A stretch of DNA of 9,107 nt from assembly GCA_018969455.1 (NCBI GenBank), contig JAGWYI010000133.1, positions 1 through 9,107 of the forward strand. The letters run 5' to 3'. Both the position numbers and the translations under genes were made by a program. Origin of the DNA: Bacteroidota bacterium. Its GTDB lineage: Bacteria; Bacteroidota; Bacteroidia; Chitinophagales; Saprospiraceae. The notes under the pieces were generated by a model, which saw only the letters and a list, made by a program, of their open reading frames with translations, had not been told where the DNA came from and did not search any database. Shown here one piece after another: positions 1 through 6,786 of the stretch (positions are counted from its first letter, which is position 1; every line of letters begins with the position of its first letter).

Positions 1-64
1 CTTTCCACGGGGTAAAAATCAACATCAGTTCTTCATTTTAAACCTGCATTCAACGCTGCAAAAC

Positions 65-880
65 ATGAAAAAAGCAATTTTTTATACACTATTTGCACTC
101 GGGATGTGTTTTTCTGCCTGCGAAGAAAAGCAATTGGTCATTCCGGAACTTTCGGTAGGTAAAAAACGCGTATTGGTAGAAGAAATTACGGGCGCCAACT
201 GCTCCAACTGCCCATCCGGCGCGCAGGAACTGGCTGCCCTTCAGTCTCAATATGGAAAAGATAATTTGCTCATCGTGAGTATCCACGCAGGCGGTACGCT
301 CTCCCATCCGATCACGGGAAGCAAATACGACTTCCAAACCAATGATGGATACGATATGACCAATTACATCGGTACACTCTTTGGTATCCCGGCTGCTTCC
401 ATCAATCGTGTAGAAGATCCGGTAGATGAAACACCGTTTCTCATCGGAGGATGGGCCGCAAACATTGCCAACGAATTCAAAAAAGATTACGGTTTGGGGG
501 TTTTTGTGGCAAATACCTACAATGCCGAAACCCGCAATTTGGATATTTCCGTAAACATTGCACCGGAAAATGCAATCGGCGGAGAAAATCGCCTCACAGT
601 GGTAATTACTCAAGACAGCATTGTGGATGCTCAATATGATGGTGTAAAAATTATTCCCAATTATGTACACCGCCATGTTTTCCGGGATGCCGTCACCAAA
701 CCCGACGGCGAAATCATCCAGGAGCCACTGCTGGCAAATGGCTTGGTTCAGAAGAAATACAGCGTAAAACTTCCTGCTGAATGGGAGGCAAAACACTGTG
801 CGGTGGTGGCTTTTGTGCACCGCAACCAGAACAACAACAAAGAAATTTTGCAGGCAGCCGAAGAGTTTGTATTCAAATAG
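65..880 (+). CDS. Omp28-related lipoprotein with thioredoxin-like CxxC motif
   Basis: The 271-residue product begins with a short lipoprotein signal: two lysines, a hydrophobic stretch (about residues 4-16) and a lipobox-like FSAC, so Cys19 is the likely lipidated residue (Cys15 is a less likely alternative). The mature start CEEK is acidic directly after the cysteine, which resembles surface-export signals of Bacteroidota lipoproteins; outer-leaflet placement is an inference. Residues about 36-115 look like a thioredoxin-type half: a strand, then TGANCSNCPSG with CxxC at Cys46/Cys49, then a GIPA segment whose Pro109 sits where thioredoxins have the cis-proline. The C-terminal half (about 145-271) appears beta-rich and carries the YVHRHVFRDAV segment common in Omp28-like proteins. 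Family function is poorly defined; a redox or thiol-binding role is possible but unproven. The ATG at 65 is chosen because it gives an intact signal peptide. No clear Shine-Dalgarno or promoter box is seen in bases 1-64. Confidence 0.85.
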   Translation: MKKAIFYTLFALGMCFSACEEKQLVIPELSVGKKRVLVEEITGANCSNCPSGAQELAALQSQYGKDNLLIVSIHAGGTLSHPITGSKYDFQTNDGYDMTNYIGTLFGIPAASINRVEDPVDETPFLIGGWAANIANEFKKDYGLGVFVANTYNAETRNLDISVNIAPENAIGGENRLTVVITQDSIVDAQYDGVKIIPNYVHRHVFRDAVTKPDGEIIQEPLLANGLVQKKYSVKLPAEWEAKHCAVVAFVHRNQNNNKEILQAAEEFVFK

Positions 881-942
881 CGTATTTTCGCCGAACAATT
901 GATATAGCCAAATTTTACCTTCACCACAGTTTTGCGTTTCCT

Positions 943-2118
943 ATGTTTCAACTAACAGAAGAACACTTCGCCGTAAAAGAAGCGGCGCGTAATTTTGCCC
1001 AAAATGAACTGAAACCCGGCGTAATCGAACGGGATTCCAAAATGCAATATCCCACAGAACAAGTTCGGAAAATGGCCGAACTCGGCTTTATGGGAATGAT
1101 GGTTTCCCCCGAATACGGCGGCGGCGGAATGGATACCCTGTCGTATGTACTGGCCATGGAGGAAATCAGTAAAATTGACAGCTCCTGCTCGGTAATCATG
1201 TCGGTGAACAATTCGCTGGTTTGTTGGGGTATTGAAACTTTTGGTACTGAAGCGCAAAAACGCAAGTATTTGCCCAAATTGGCAACAGGGGAGTGGATCG
1301 GATCTTTTTGCCTTTCCGAACCCGAGGCTGGTAGTGACGCAACCAGTCAGCGCACCACCGCGGTGGATATGGGCGATTATTACCTGCTCAATGGCACCAA
1401 AAACTGGATTACCAATGGTGGCACATCGAAGGTACATCTGGTTATGGCGCAAACCTACCCGGAAAAGGGGCACAGGGGCATCAACTGTCTGATTGTTGAA
1501 ACCGATTGGCAAGGTGTTACCATTGGCGCAAAAGAAGACAAACTCGGCATCCGCGCCTCCGATACCCATACCATCATGTACAATGATGTAAAAGTTCCCA
1601 AGGAAAATCGCATTGGCGACGACGGGTTCGGGTTTAAATTTGCCATGAAAACCCTTTCAGGCGGCCGCATCGGCATTGCATCCCAGGCATTGGGTATCGC
1701 TGCAGGCGCCTATGAACTTTCGGTTGCTTACGCTAAAGAACGGGAGGCGTTTGGAAAACCCATTGCCCAACATCAGGCAATAGCCTTTAAAATTGCCGAC
1801 ATGGCCACCGATATTGAGGCGGCGCGCATGTTGGTATACCGGGCAGCCTGGTTGAAAGATCAGCATCTGGATTATGATCAGGCGGCTGCCATGGCCAAAT
1901 TGTTTGCCTCGGAAGTTGCCATGAAGCATACGGTAGAGGCCGTACAAATTCATGGCGGTTATGGTTTTGTAAAAGAATACCATGTGGAGCGCCTGATGCG
2001 CGATGCCAAAATTACCCAAATATATGAGGGCACATCCGAGGTGCAACGCATTGTGGTTTCGCGCAATGTACTCAATGGTGCGTTATACGTTGATTCTCCG
2101 GTACTTTCCATGCCATAA
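943..2118 (+). CDS. Acyl-CoA dehydrogenase, short-chain (butyryl-CoA dehydrogenase) type
   Basis: This FAD enzyme would oxidise acyl-CoA to trans-2-enoyl-CoA, passing electrons to electron transfer flavoprotein, the first step of a beta-oxidation round. The 391-residue length fits the family (about 380). The order is standard: an N-terminal helical domain (1-120), the signature CLSEPEAGSDA (about 123-133), a middle beta domain with NGTKNWITNGG (150-160), and a C-terminal helical domain with GGRIGIASQALGIA (240-253) and QIHGGYG (335-341). The catalytic base is probably Glu362 in YEGTSEVQR, the position used by short-chain and butyryl-CoA dehydrogenases; chain length cannot be fixed from sequence alone. 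The frame is open upstream to 781, inside the preceding gene, but family similarity starts with MFQLTEEH, so the ATG at 943 is used. It lies 62 bp after the Omp28-like gene with no terminator visible between them. A strong hairpin follows its stop codon. Confidence 0.95.
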   Translation: MFQLTEEHFAVKEAARNFAQNELKPGVIERDSKMQYPTEQVRKMAELGFMGMMVSPEYGGGGMDTLSYVLAMEEISKIDSSCSVIMSVNNSLVCWGIETFGTEAQKRKYLPKLATGEWIGSFCLSEPEAGSDATSQRTTAVDMGDYYLLNGTKNWITNGGTSKVHLVMAQTYPEKGHRGINCLIVETDWQGVTIGAKEDKLGIRASDTHTIMYNDVKVPKENRIGDDGFGFKFAMKTLSGGRIGIASQALGIAAGAYELSVAYAKEREAFGKPIAQHQAIAFKIADMATDIEAARMLVYRAAWLKDQHLDYDQAAAMAKLFASEVAMKHTVEAVQIHGGYGFVKEYHVERLMRDAKITQIYEGTSEVQRIVVSRNVLNGALYVDSPVLSMP

Positions 2119-2136
2119 AAGGCAGTGAGCAACCTG

Positions 2137-2180
2137 GCAGATTGCACTTGGAACCGAATTCGGTTTTAGGTGCAATCTGC
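2137..2180 (+). terminator. 44-nt hairpin between convergent genes (probable terminator)
   Basis: Outer arms GCAGATTGCAC (2137-2147) and GTGCAATCTGC (2170-2180) are perfect complements. Inner arms AACCG (2152-2156) and CGGTT (2161-2165) share the same centre and enclose an AATT tetraloop. The four intervening positions pair as U-G, U-A, G-U and G-U in plus-strand RNA, giving a 20-bp stem with no bulge. In minus-strand RNA the three wobbles become A-C mismatches, so the fold is better for the acyl-CoA dehydrogenase transcript, whose stop codon is 18 nt upstream. It also lies 24 nt past the stop of the opposing EF-G-like gene and may serve both. No U-run follows on the plus side, so it is not a textbook intrinsic terminator; mRNA 3'-end protection is an alternative role. 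Confidence 0.7.
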
Positions 2181-2204
2181 ATTTCAGGCCATGCTTTGTA
2201 GTCC

Positions 2205-4340
2205 TCAGGCCTCCACCATATCCTGTGTTTTGGCATATTCGGCGGCCAATTTGGCTTGTAAATCGCCCGGCACGGCAGCATAATCGGCAAAATTCATGGT
2301 AAACTTCGCTTTCCCTTGGGTGAGTGAACGCAGAGCCGAAGAATATCGATGCAATTCCTTCAGCGGCGCCCTTGCCCGTATCACCTGATAATGTCCTTCG
2401 GCATCCATACCCATGATAATGGCGCGTCGGGGTTGTAAATCACTCATGACAGCGCCCATAAATTCGGCGTCAACCATTACTTCCAAATCATAGATGGGTT
2501 CCAGAATTTGGGGGCCTGCTTTCAAAAAGCCTTCCCGGAAGGCCATCATCGAAGCAATCTGGAAGGCCATATCGTTCGAGTCGACATCGTGCATTTTCCC
2601 GTCGTAAACAGATACCCGTACATCGCGGCAGTACGAACCCGTGGAAGGGCCTTCCTCCAGCTTATTCATGATGCCTTTCTTTATTGCATTGATGAAGCGG
2701 GTATCAATCACGCCGCCCACAATGGCCCATACAAAACAGAATTTACCGCCCCATTTCAAGTTTTCCACTTCGGTTTGTTTTACCGTCAGGTTGTGGGGCG
2801 CTGGCATCCCATCATAGTAGGGTTCAATGCGCATGTGCACTTCTGCAAATTGGCCGGCGCCTCCCGATTGTTTTTTATGGCGATACTCCTGGTTTACTTC
2901 TCGGGTGATGGTTTCGCGGTAGGGAATGCGTGGTTCGATGAATTCCAGGTGCACGCCGAAATGTTGCTCGGCCCGAACGCGCACCACTTCGAGGTGTAGC
3001 TCTCCCTGCCCCTGAATGATGGTTTGCCGCAGTTCTATGCTTTGATCCACCACGAGGGTTGGGTCTTCTTCCTGAATGGCGTGCAGGGCATGGGCCATTT
3101 TTTCAACATCGGCTTTGCTTGGGGGCAAAACGGCCATTCGAATACGGGAAACCGGGAAATGAATGCGTTCAATGCGAATATCCGATCCTTTCGGGCTCAA
3201 TGTTTGATTGGTGTGTGTATTTTTGAGTTTAACGGTACAGCCGATGTCACCCGCGCGCAATTCATTTACCGCATCCCGGTTTTTACCTTCACTTTCATAT
3301 AATTGAGCAAAGCGTTCCATGCTGCCATTGTCGGCATTGATGAGTTCATCACCCGATTTCAGGACGCCCGAATACACTTTAAAGTAGGAGACATTCCCCA
3401 CCTTGGGTTCATGAACGGTTTTGAAAATAAATACGCAGGGGCGTGCTGCCGGGTCGCAAGGTTTGGCCCCTCCGCCTTCCAGGCTTGCCGCAGGACGATC
3501 GGCCGGGCTGGGGCAAATGTCGTGGATGAAGCCCATGATGCGTCCGGAGCCCATATCTTTTAACCCGGAAGCGCAAAAAACGGGATAATATTGACGGTGC
3601 GCCAGCCCGATTGTCAATCCGCGGGCAAGTTCGTCTTCACTCAAATTGCCCTCTTCAAAGAATTTTTCCATCAGGGCATCGTCGTTTTCTGCGGCTGCTT
3701 CTACCAGTGCCTGGTGCAGGGCATTGGCGCGATCCAGGTGTTCGGCTGGAATATCCTTTTTTTCTGGTTTTCCGCCGCTGGAAGGGAACAAATACATCAC
3801 CATGCGCAGGGCATCAACGATTGCATGAAATCCCGGGCCCGGATCTACGGGAAACTGAACGGGGAGCACACGATTTCCGAAACGTTGACGCGCTTGTTCC
3901 AGCGTGGTTTCAAAATCGGCTTTTTCATGATCTACCTGATTGATTACAAGCATGGTAGGCGTGTCGAACTTTTCAATGTATTCCCAAATCAGTTCAGATC
4001 CTACTTCCACGCCATTTCGGGCATTCAGCAACATGATCGCGGTATCGGCCACCTTTAGGGCTGTTACGACCTCGCCTGCGAAGTCATCCAGTCCGGGAGT
4101 ATCCAGAATGTTGATTTTAGTGTCTTTCCAGGCGCAGTGAAGGAGGGAGGCAAACAGGGAGTGGCCGCGCTGCTGTTCGAGGGCAGTGTAGTCGCTCTGG
4201 GTATTGCGTTCTTCGACAGAGCCCCGTCGAGAAATCGCTTTTGCTTCGTAAAGCATGGTTTCGGCAAAAGTTGTTTTGCCGCTTCCGGAGTGTCCTACCA
4301 GGACGATGTTCCGGATTTTGCTGGTGTCGTAAGCTACCAT
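2205..4340 (-). CDS. fusA2: Elongation factor G paralogue (EF-G2 type) lacking the switch II catalytic histidine
   Basis: This 711-residue protein has the full EF-G architecture, near the normal length of about 700. G domain: P-loop GHSGSGKTT (16-24), switch I remnant RGHSL (58-62, canonical RGITI), switch II DTPGLDDF (80-87) and G4 NQVD (134-137, canonical NKxD). Domain II spans about 300-390. Domain III has EEDPTLVV (424-431) and GQGELHLEV (444-452). Domain IV has KKQSGGAGQF (489-498) and the conserved tip HDVDSND (584-590). Domain V is about 612-700 (LEPIYDLEVMV). EF-G moves tRNA-mRNA through the ribosome. Here Leu84 occupies the place of the histidine that triggers GTP hydrolysis, so GTPase activity should be weak or absent. 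The protein resembles Bacteroides thetaiotaomicron EF-G2, reported to translocate without hydrolysing GTP and to accumulate in carbon starvation; orthology is my inference. Tetracycline-protection proteins are EF-G relatives too, but the G-domain changes fit EF-G2 better. It is monocistronic, with no clear Shine-Dalgarno or promoter box. Confidence 0.9.
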   Translation of the reverse strand: MVAYDTSKIRNIVLVGHSGSGKTTFAETMLYEAKAISRRGSVEERNTQSDYTALEQQRGHSLFASLLHCAWKDTKINILDTPGLDDFAGEVVTALKVADTAIMLLNARNGVEVGSELIWEYIEKFDTPTMLVINQVDHEKADFETTLEQARQRFGNRVLPVQFPVDPGPGFHAIVDALRMVMYLFPSSGGKPEKKDIPAEHLDRANALHQALVEAAAENDDALMEKFFEEGNLSEDELARGLTIGLAHRQYYPVFCASGLKDMGSGRIMGFIHDICPSPADRPAASLEGGGAKPCDPAARPCVFIFKTVHEPKVGNVSYFKVYSGVLKSGDELINADNGSMERFAQLYESEGKNRDAVNELRAGDIGCTVKLKNTHTNQTLSPKGSDIRIERIHFPVSRIRMAVLPPSKADVEKMAHALHAIQEEDPTLVVDQSIELRQTIIQGQGELHLEVVRVRAEQHFGVHLEFIEPRIPYRETITREVNQEYRHKKQSGGAGQFAEVHMRIEPYYDGMPAPHNLTVKQTEVENLKWGGKFCFVWAIVGGVIDTRFINAIKKGIMNKLEEGPSTGSYCRDVRVSVYDGKMHDVDSNDMAFQIASMMAFREGFLKAGPQILEPIYDLEVMVDAEFMGAVMSDLQPRRAIIMGMDAEGHYQVIRARAPLKELHRYSSALRSLTQGKAKFTMNFADYAAVPGDLQAKLAAEYAKTQDMVEA

Positions 4341-4730
4341 AGCGCAATGAACTGATTTTGGTTAAAAATTGGCCGGATCGGGCACATTAAAATTACAGAA
4401 GGAAGCGCAGCGAATGCCAATAAGGGTAATCAGGGCGCTGATCTGTGGCTTTTCAATGGGAGCGACCCGGCAGGCTTATAAACGGGCAGCGTGCATAAAA
4501 CAGGGAATGTTTGGTGAACGAATCTGCTTAAGGCCTCCAATTTAGGTACTGTTGAGGTTTTTACGTTAATAAAATATTAATTTTTTTACCACAAAACCTT
4601 CTTTAGATCGGGTACAATCTGGATGAGGAAAAAAAATAAAAAAATAGTGGAATTCCCGGCAGCGTTTCTGTGGGCCTGTTCGTTTTTGAACTGCCTTTAA
4701 TACCGAACCAATATTTACGCAACATTTTCT

Positions 4731-4817
4731 ATGACAGCAACATTCATTTACACCGTTGTTCTTGCAGCAATTTACTTTGGAAGAAAAGTGTTTGCACTGA
4801 AAGCGCAACATGCCTAG
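4731..4817 (+). CDS. Possible 28-residue single-pass membrane peptide
   Basis: An ATG at 4731 opens a 28-codon frame ending in TAG at 4815-4817. The first 16 residues (MTATFIYTVVLAAIYF) are hydrophobic and could form one short transmembrane helix. The tail is basic (GRKVFALKAQHA), which by the positive-inside rule would place the C-terminus in the cytoplasm. Two hairpins follow directly (4818-4837 and 4859-4891), the second a convincing terminator; this is why a short transcription unit here is plausible. I recognise no family. Against it: the frame is short enough to occur by chance, no clear Shine-Dalgarno or TAnnTTTG box precedes it, and an overlapping minus-strand frame exists. The terminator could instead end a non-coding RNA from the same region. 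Confidence 0.3.
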   Translation: MTATFIYTVVLAAIYFGRKVFALKAQHA

Positions 4818-4837
4818 AAACTGTTTGATTGCAGTTT
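4818..4837 (+). other. Small inverted repeat after the 28-codon frame
   Basis: AAACTG (4818-4823) pairs with CAGTTT (4832-4837) around an 8-nt loop, and TTC follows. It starts on the base right after the TAG of the small frame. The stem is short and AT-rich, so it may be chance or an accessory to the stronger hairpin about 20 nt downstream. Confidence 0.3.
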
Positions 4838-4858
4838 TTCTATCCATTCAATTCTTTC

Positions 4859-4891
4859 AAGCCCCGTACTTCAGCAAGCAGCACGGGGCTT
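4859..4891 (+). terminator. GC-rich terminator hairpin upstream of purD
   Basis: AAGCCCCGT (4859-4867) pairs perfectly with ACGGGGCTT (4883-4891), giving a 9-bp stem with a 15-nt loop, followed by a T-rich stretch (TGCATTTTC). This has the look of a Rho-independent terminator for plus-strand transcription. No recognised gene ends directly upstream except the 28-codon frame at 4731-4817, so it implies a transcript arising somewhere in 4341-4817. It would also insulate purD from that transcript. Confidence 0.65.
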
Positions 4892-4904
4892 TGCATTTTC
4901 TCCT

Positions 4905-4912
4905 TATCTTTG
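4905..4912 (+). promoter_or_regulatory. Bacteroidota-type -7 promoter box for purD
   Basis: TATCTTTG matches the Bacteroidota -7 consensus TAnnTTTG exactly and is followed by C, as is common. A start of transcription several bases downstream would leave a leader of roughly 45 nt before the purD ATG. The matching -33 TTG element is not seen at the usual spacing (that position falls in the terminator stem), so the call rests on the -7 box and its placement. An AGGA at 4954-4957, 8 nt before the purD ATG, may serve as a Shine-Dalgarno sequence. Confidence 0.55.
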
Positions 4913-4965
4913 CGTTTTGCTTTGAATGTAAGCGACTCTCTGGTTGCTTGAATAGGAATTAAAAT

Positions 4966-6255
4966 ATGCAAATATTGTTGCTTGGTGCAGGCGGCCGCGA
5001 ACACGCATTTGCCTGGAAATTATCAAAAAGCAAGCGGTGCAAGCGCTTATTCATTGCGCCCGGCAATGCCGGAACGGCCGCCTGTGGCGAAAATGTAGCA
5101 CTCAATCCCCTTGATTTTGAAGCAATTGGCCGCTTTGTAATTGAAAATTCGGTTGATATGTTGGTGGTCGGACCTGAAGAGCCGCTTGTACGCGGCATTT
5201 GGGACTATTTTAACCAGTCGGCCGCCCTGCAACACATACCCGTGATTGGGCCCTCCAGGGCGGGCGCTGTGTTGGAAGGAAGCAAAGCCTGGGCCAAGCA
5301 ATTTATGATGCGTCACAACATACCAACCGCCTCTTATCGCGCATTTTCAGCCGATCAGCTGCAGGAAGGACTGGAATACCTTGCGCATCATCCCTTACCC
5401 ATTGTGCTGAAAGCCGACGGGCTGGCAGCCGGTAAAGGGGTGGTTATCTGTGAAAATCACAACGAAGCCAAGCGGGAGTTTAAAGACATGCTGGAGGGAA
5501 AATTTGGGGCAGCCGGAGATCGAGTGGTGGTGGAAGCTTTCCTTAAAGGGATTGAATTCAGCGTTTTTGCCCTTACCGATGGCAAAAATTACGTGCTTTT
5601 GCCCGAGGCCAAAGACTATAAACGCATTGGCGAAAAGGATAAAGGGCTTAATACCGGTGGCATGGGCGCCGTAAGCCCGGTCCCTTTTGTAGATGCTGCC
5701 ATGTGGGAACAGGTGGAACGTAAAATTGTGGCGCCCACCATTAAAGGCCTGTATGATGAAAAAATTCCCTATAAAGGCTTTGTTTTCTTCGGACTGATAG
5801 CAGTGAATGGCGAGCCCTTTGTAATAGAATACAATTGCCGGATGGGCGACCCCGAAACCGAAGTGGTGTTGCCGCGCCTGAAAACCGATCTGGTACTTGC
5901 GCTCCAGCATTGTGCCAAAGGAACCCTTTCCAAACTCAAGCTCCGTACAGATCCCCGAACTGCAACCACGGTGTTTTTGGTGAGTGGCGGCTATCCAGGA
6001 TCTTACGAGAAAGGTAAAACCATCGATGGATTGGAGTCGGTAAAAGGAAGTCTCGTTTTTTATGCCGGCGTAAAAACGGCTGGCGAACAGCTTGTAACCG
6101 ATGGCGGAAGGGTATTGGCGCTTACCAGTTACGGAAAAGATTTGGCACTGGCCCTGCGTAAATCCAATCGAAATGCATCAAAAATCCAATTTGATGGGAA
6201 GTATTACCGCCGTGATATCGGAAAGGATCTTCAAAATTGGCATCCATCGAAATAA
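4966..6255 (+). CDS. purD: Phosphoribosylamine--glycine ligase (GARS)
   Basis: PurD joins glycine to 5-phosphoribosylamine with ATP to make glycinamide ribonucleotide, the second step of de novo purine synthesis, in the cytosol. The 429-residue length is normal for the single-domain bacterial enzyme. The N-terminal domain begins MQILLLGAGGREHA (1-14), with APGNAGT (31-37) and VVGPEEPL (67-74). The ATP-grasp domain has KADGLAAGKGV (149-159), the MG-rich loop NTGGMGAVSP (229-238) and the family signature RMGDPETE (292-299; usual form RFGDPETQ), with metal-binding Glu288 and Asn290 in the preceding EYN. The C-terminal domain closes with DGKYYRRDIG (410-419). All key motifs are intact. The ATG at 4966 is placed exactly at the family N-terminus, with an AGGA 8 nt upstream. 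A DinB-fold gene follows after 9 bp, so the two are probably cotranscribed. Confidence 0.97.
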   Translation: MQILLLGAGGREHAFAWKLSKSKRCKRLFIAPGNAGTAACGENVALNPLDFEAIGRFVIENSVDMLVVGPEEPLVRGIWDYFNQSAALQHIPVIGPSRAGAVLEGSKAWAKQFMMRHNIPTASYRAFSADQLQEGLEYLAHHPLPIVLKADGLAAGKGVVICENHNEAKREFKDMLEGKFGAAGDRVVVEAFLKGIEFSVFALTDGKNYVLLPEAKDYKRIGEKDKGLNTGGMGAVSPVPFVDAAMWEQVERKIVAPTIKGLYDEKIPYKGFVFFGLIAVNGEPFVIEYNCRMGDPETEVVLPRLKTDLVLALQHCAKGTLSKLKLRTDPRTATTVFLVSGGYPGSYEKGKTIDGLESVKGSLVFYAGVKTAGEQLVTDGGRVLALTSYGKDLALALRKSNRNASKIQFDGKYYRRDIGKDLQNWHPSK

Positions 6256-6264
6256 TACCACCAC

Positions 6265-6786
6265 ATGAAACGACCCAAAAAAGGCGAATTTGCCCCTTTT
6301 CATGAAAATTACCTCAACCAGGTTCCCAAACGCGGTACCCTGCAGGGTTTGTTGAAGAAAACTTTTCTGGACCTGCAAAAACAATTGTTGGCTTTGCCCG
6401 AACCGATGGCCGATTTCCGATATGCGCCGGATAAATGGACGATCAAGGAAATGCTGATTCACCTGATCGATGCCGAACGGGTTTTTGCTTTTCGGGCATT
6501 GTGGTTTATGCGGGGCGATCAGGCGCCCTTGCCCGGATTCAACCAGGATTTCTGGATGGAACAAGTGGATGTGCGCGATCGGAGCATTAAGGATTTGCTG
6601 AAGGAATGGAAAGTTGTGCGGGATTATACCCTGGCATTGGCCAATCAGTGCACCGAAGCGCAATCCGAATTTATGGGAACGGCCAGCAACTGGAAAGTTT
6701 CTACCCGCACCATGTTCTGGGTGATTATTGGCCATCAAAAACATCATGAAGCGGTGTTACAGGCACGGTATTTTAATCAGAACTAA
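6265..6786 (+). CDS. DinB/YfiT-family putative metal-dependent hydrolase or thiol transferase
   Basis: The 173-residue product fits the DinB four-helix-bundle superfamily. Visible landmarks are the RYAPDKWTIKEMLIHLIDAE region (52-71), with His66 as the first presumed metal ligand, and GHQKHHE (156-162), with His157 and His161 forming the HxxxH pair. This His triad is the classic metal site of the fold. The family includes DNA-damage-inducible DinB of Bacillus, bacillithiol S-transferases and glutathione- or mycothiol-dependent enzymes; many Bacteroidota make bacillithiol, so a thiol transferase or detoxifying role is possible, but the substrate cannot be read from sequence. This is unrelated to E. 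coli DinB (DNA polymerase IV). The gene starts 9 bp after the purD stop, implying cotranscription, and its stop codon overlaps the stop of the convergent acyl-CoA synthetase gene by 4 bp overall. Confidence 0.85.
   Translation: MKRPKKGEFAPFHENYLNQVPKRGTLQGLLKKTFLDLQKQLLALPEPMADFRYAPDKWTIKEMLIHLIDAERVFAFRALWFMRGDQAPLPGFNQDFWMEQVDVRDRSIKDLLKEWKVVRDYTLALANQCTEAQSEFMGTASNWKVSTRTMFWVIIGHQKHHEAVLQARYFNQN

Larger units (their letters stand above)
4341..4965. other. 625-bp intergenic region between divergent fusA2-like gene and purD
   Basis: No large credible gene is present. The left part (4341-4550) is the presumed upstream region of the EF-G-like gene; I scanned for a minus-strand TAnnTTTG box and found none. 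A strongly AT-rich tract runs from about 4556 to 4650, with runs of T at 4581-4587 and of A at 4629-4636, which could act as an upstream promoter element or simply be spacer. The right part holds a possible 28-residue open reading frame, two inverted repeats and the purD promoter box, listed separately. The length is unusual compared with the 9- to 86-bp gaps elsewhere in the window, so small RNA or small-protein content is possible. Confidence 0.6.

Noticed and set aside
89..898. 269-codon open frame on the minus strand covering the whole Omp28-like gene
   Set aside because: Its translation is rich in Cys, Phe and His with no recognisable domain, while the plus-strand frame has a lipoprotein signal and family motifs. 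It is an antisense shadow.
916..923. Possible -7 box (TACCTTCA) ahead of the acyl-CoA dehydrogenase
   Set aside because: Only half of the TTTG part of TAnnTTTG matches, and the nearest upstream TTG is at the wrong spacing.
781..942. N-terminal extension of the acyl-CoA dehydrogenase
   Set aside because: The extension overlaps the Omp28-like gene by 100 bp and has no family similarity; the ATG at 943 matches the family start.
2508..4058. Several plus-strand frames of 86-163 codons inside the EF-G-like gene
   Set aside because: All lie antisense to a gene with continuous EF-G motifs, and their translations are Phe/His-rich without domains.
4414..4545. 43-codon plus-strand frame starting ATGCCAATA
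   Set aside because: The product is Arg/Cys-rich and low in acidic residues, without a membrane segment or known motif, and no ribosome binding site or promoter box precedes it. It is likely chance.
4566..4847. 93-codon minus-strand frame with a Cys-rich segment in the fusA2-purD gap
   Set aside because: The Cys cluster arises from antisense of Thr/Ala/Val codons and the end of the frame is a translation of AT-rich spacer. No family is recognisable and it runs through the terminator-side hairpin region.
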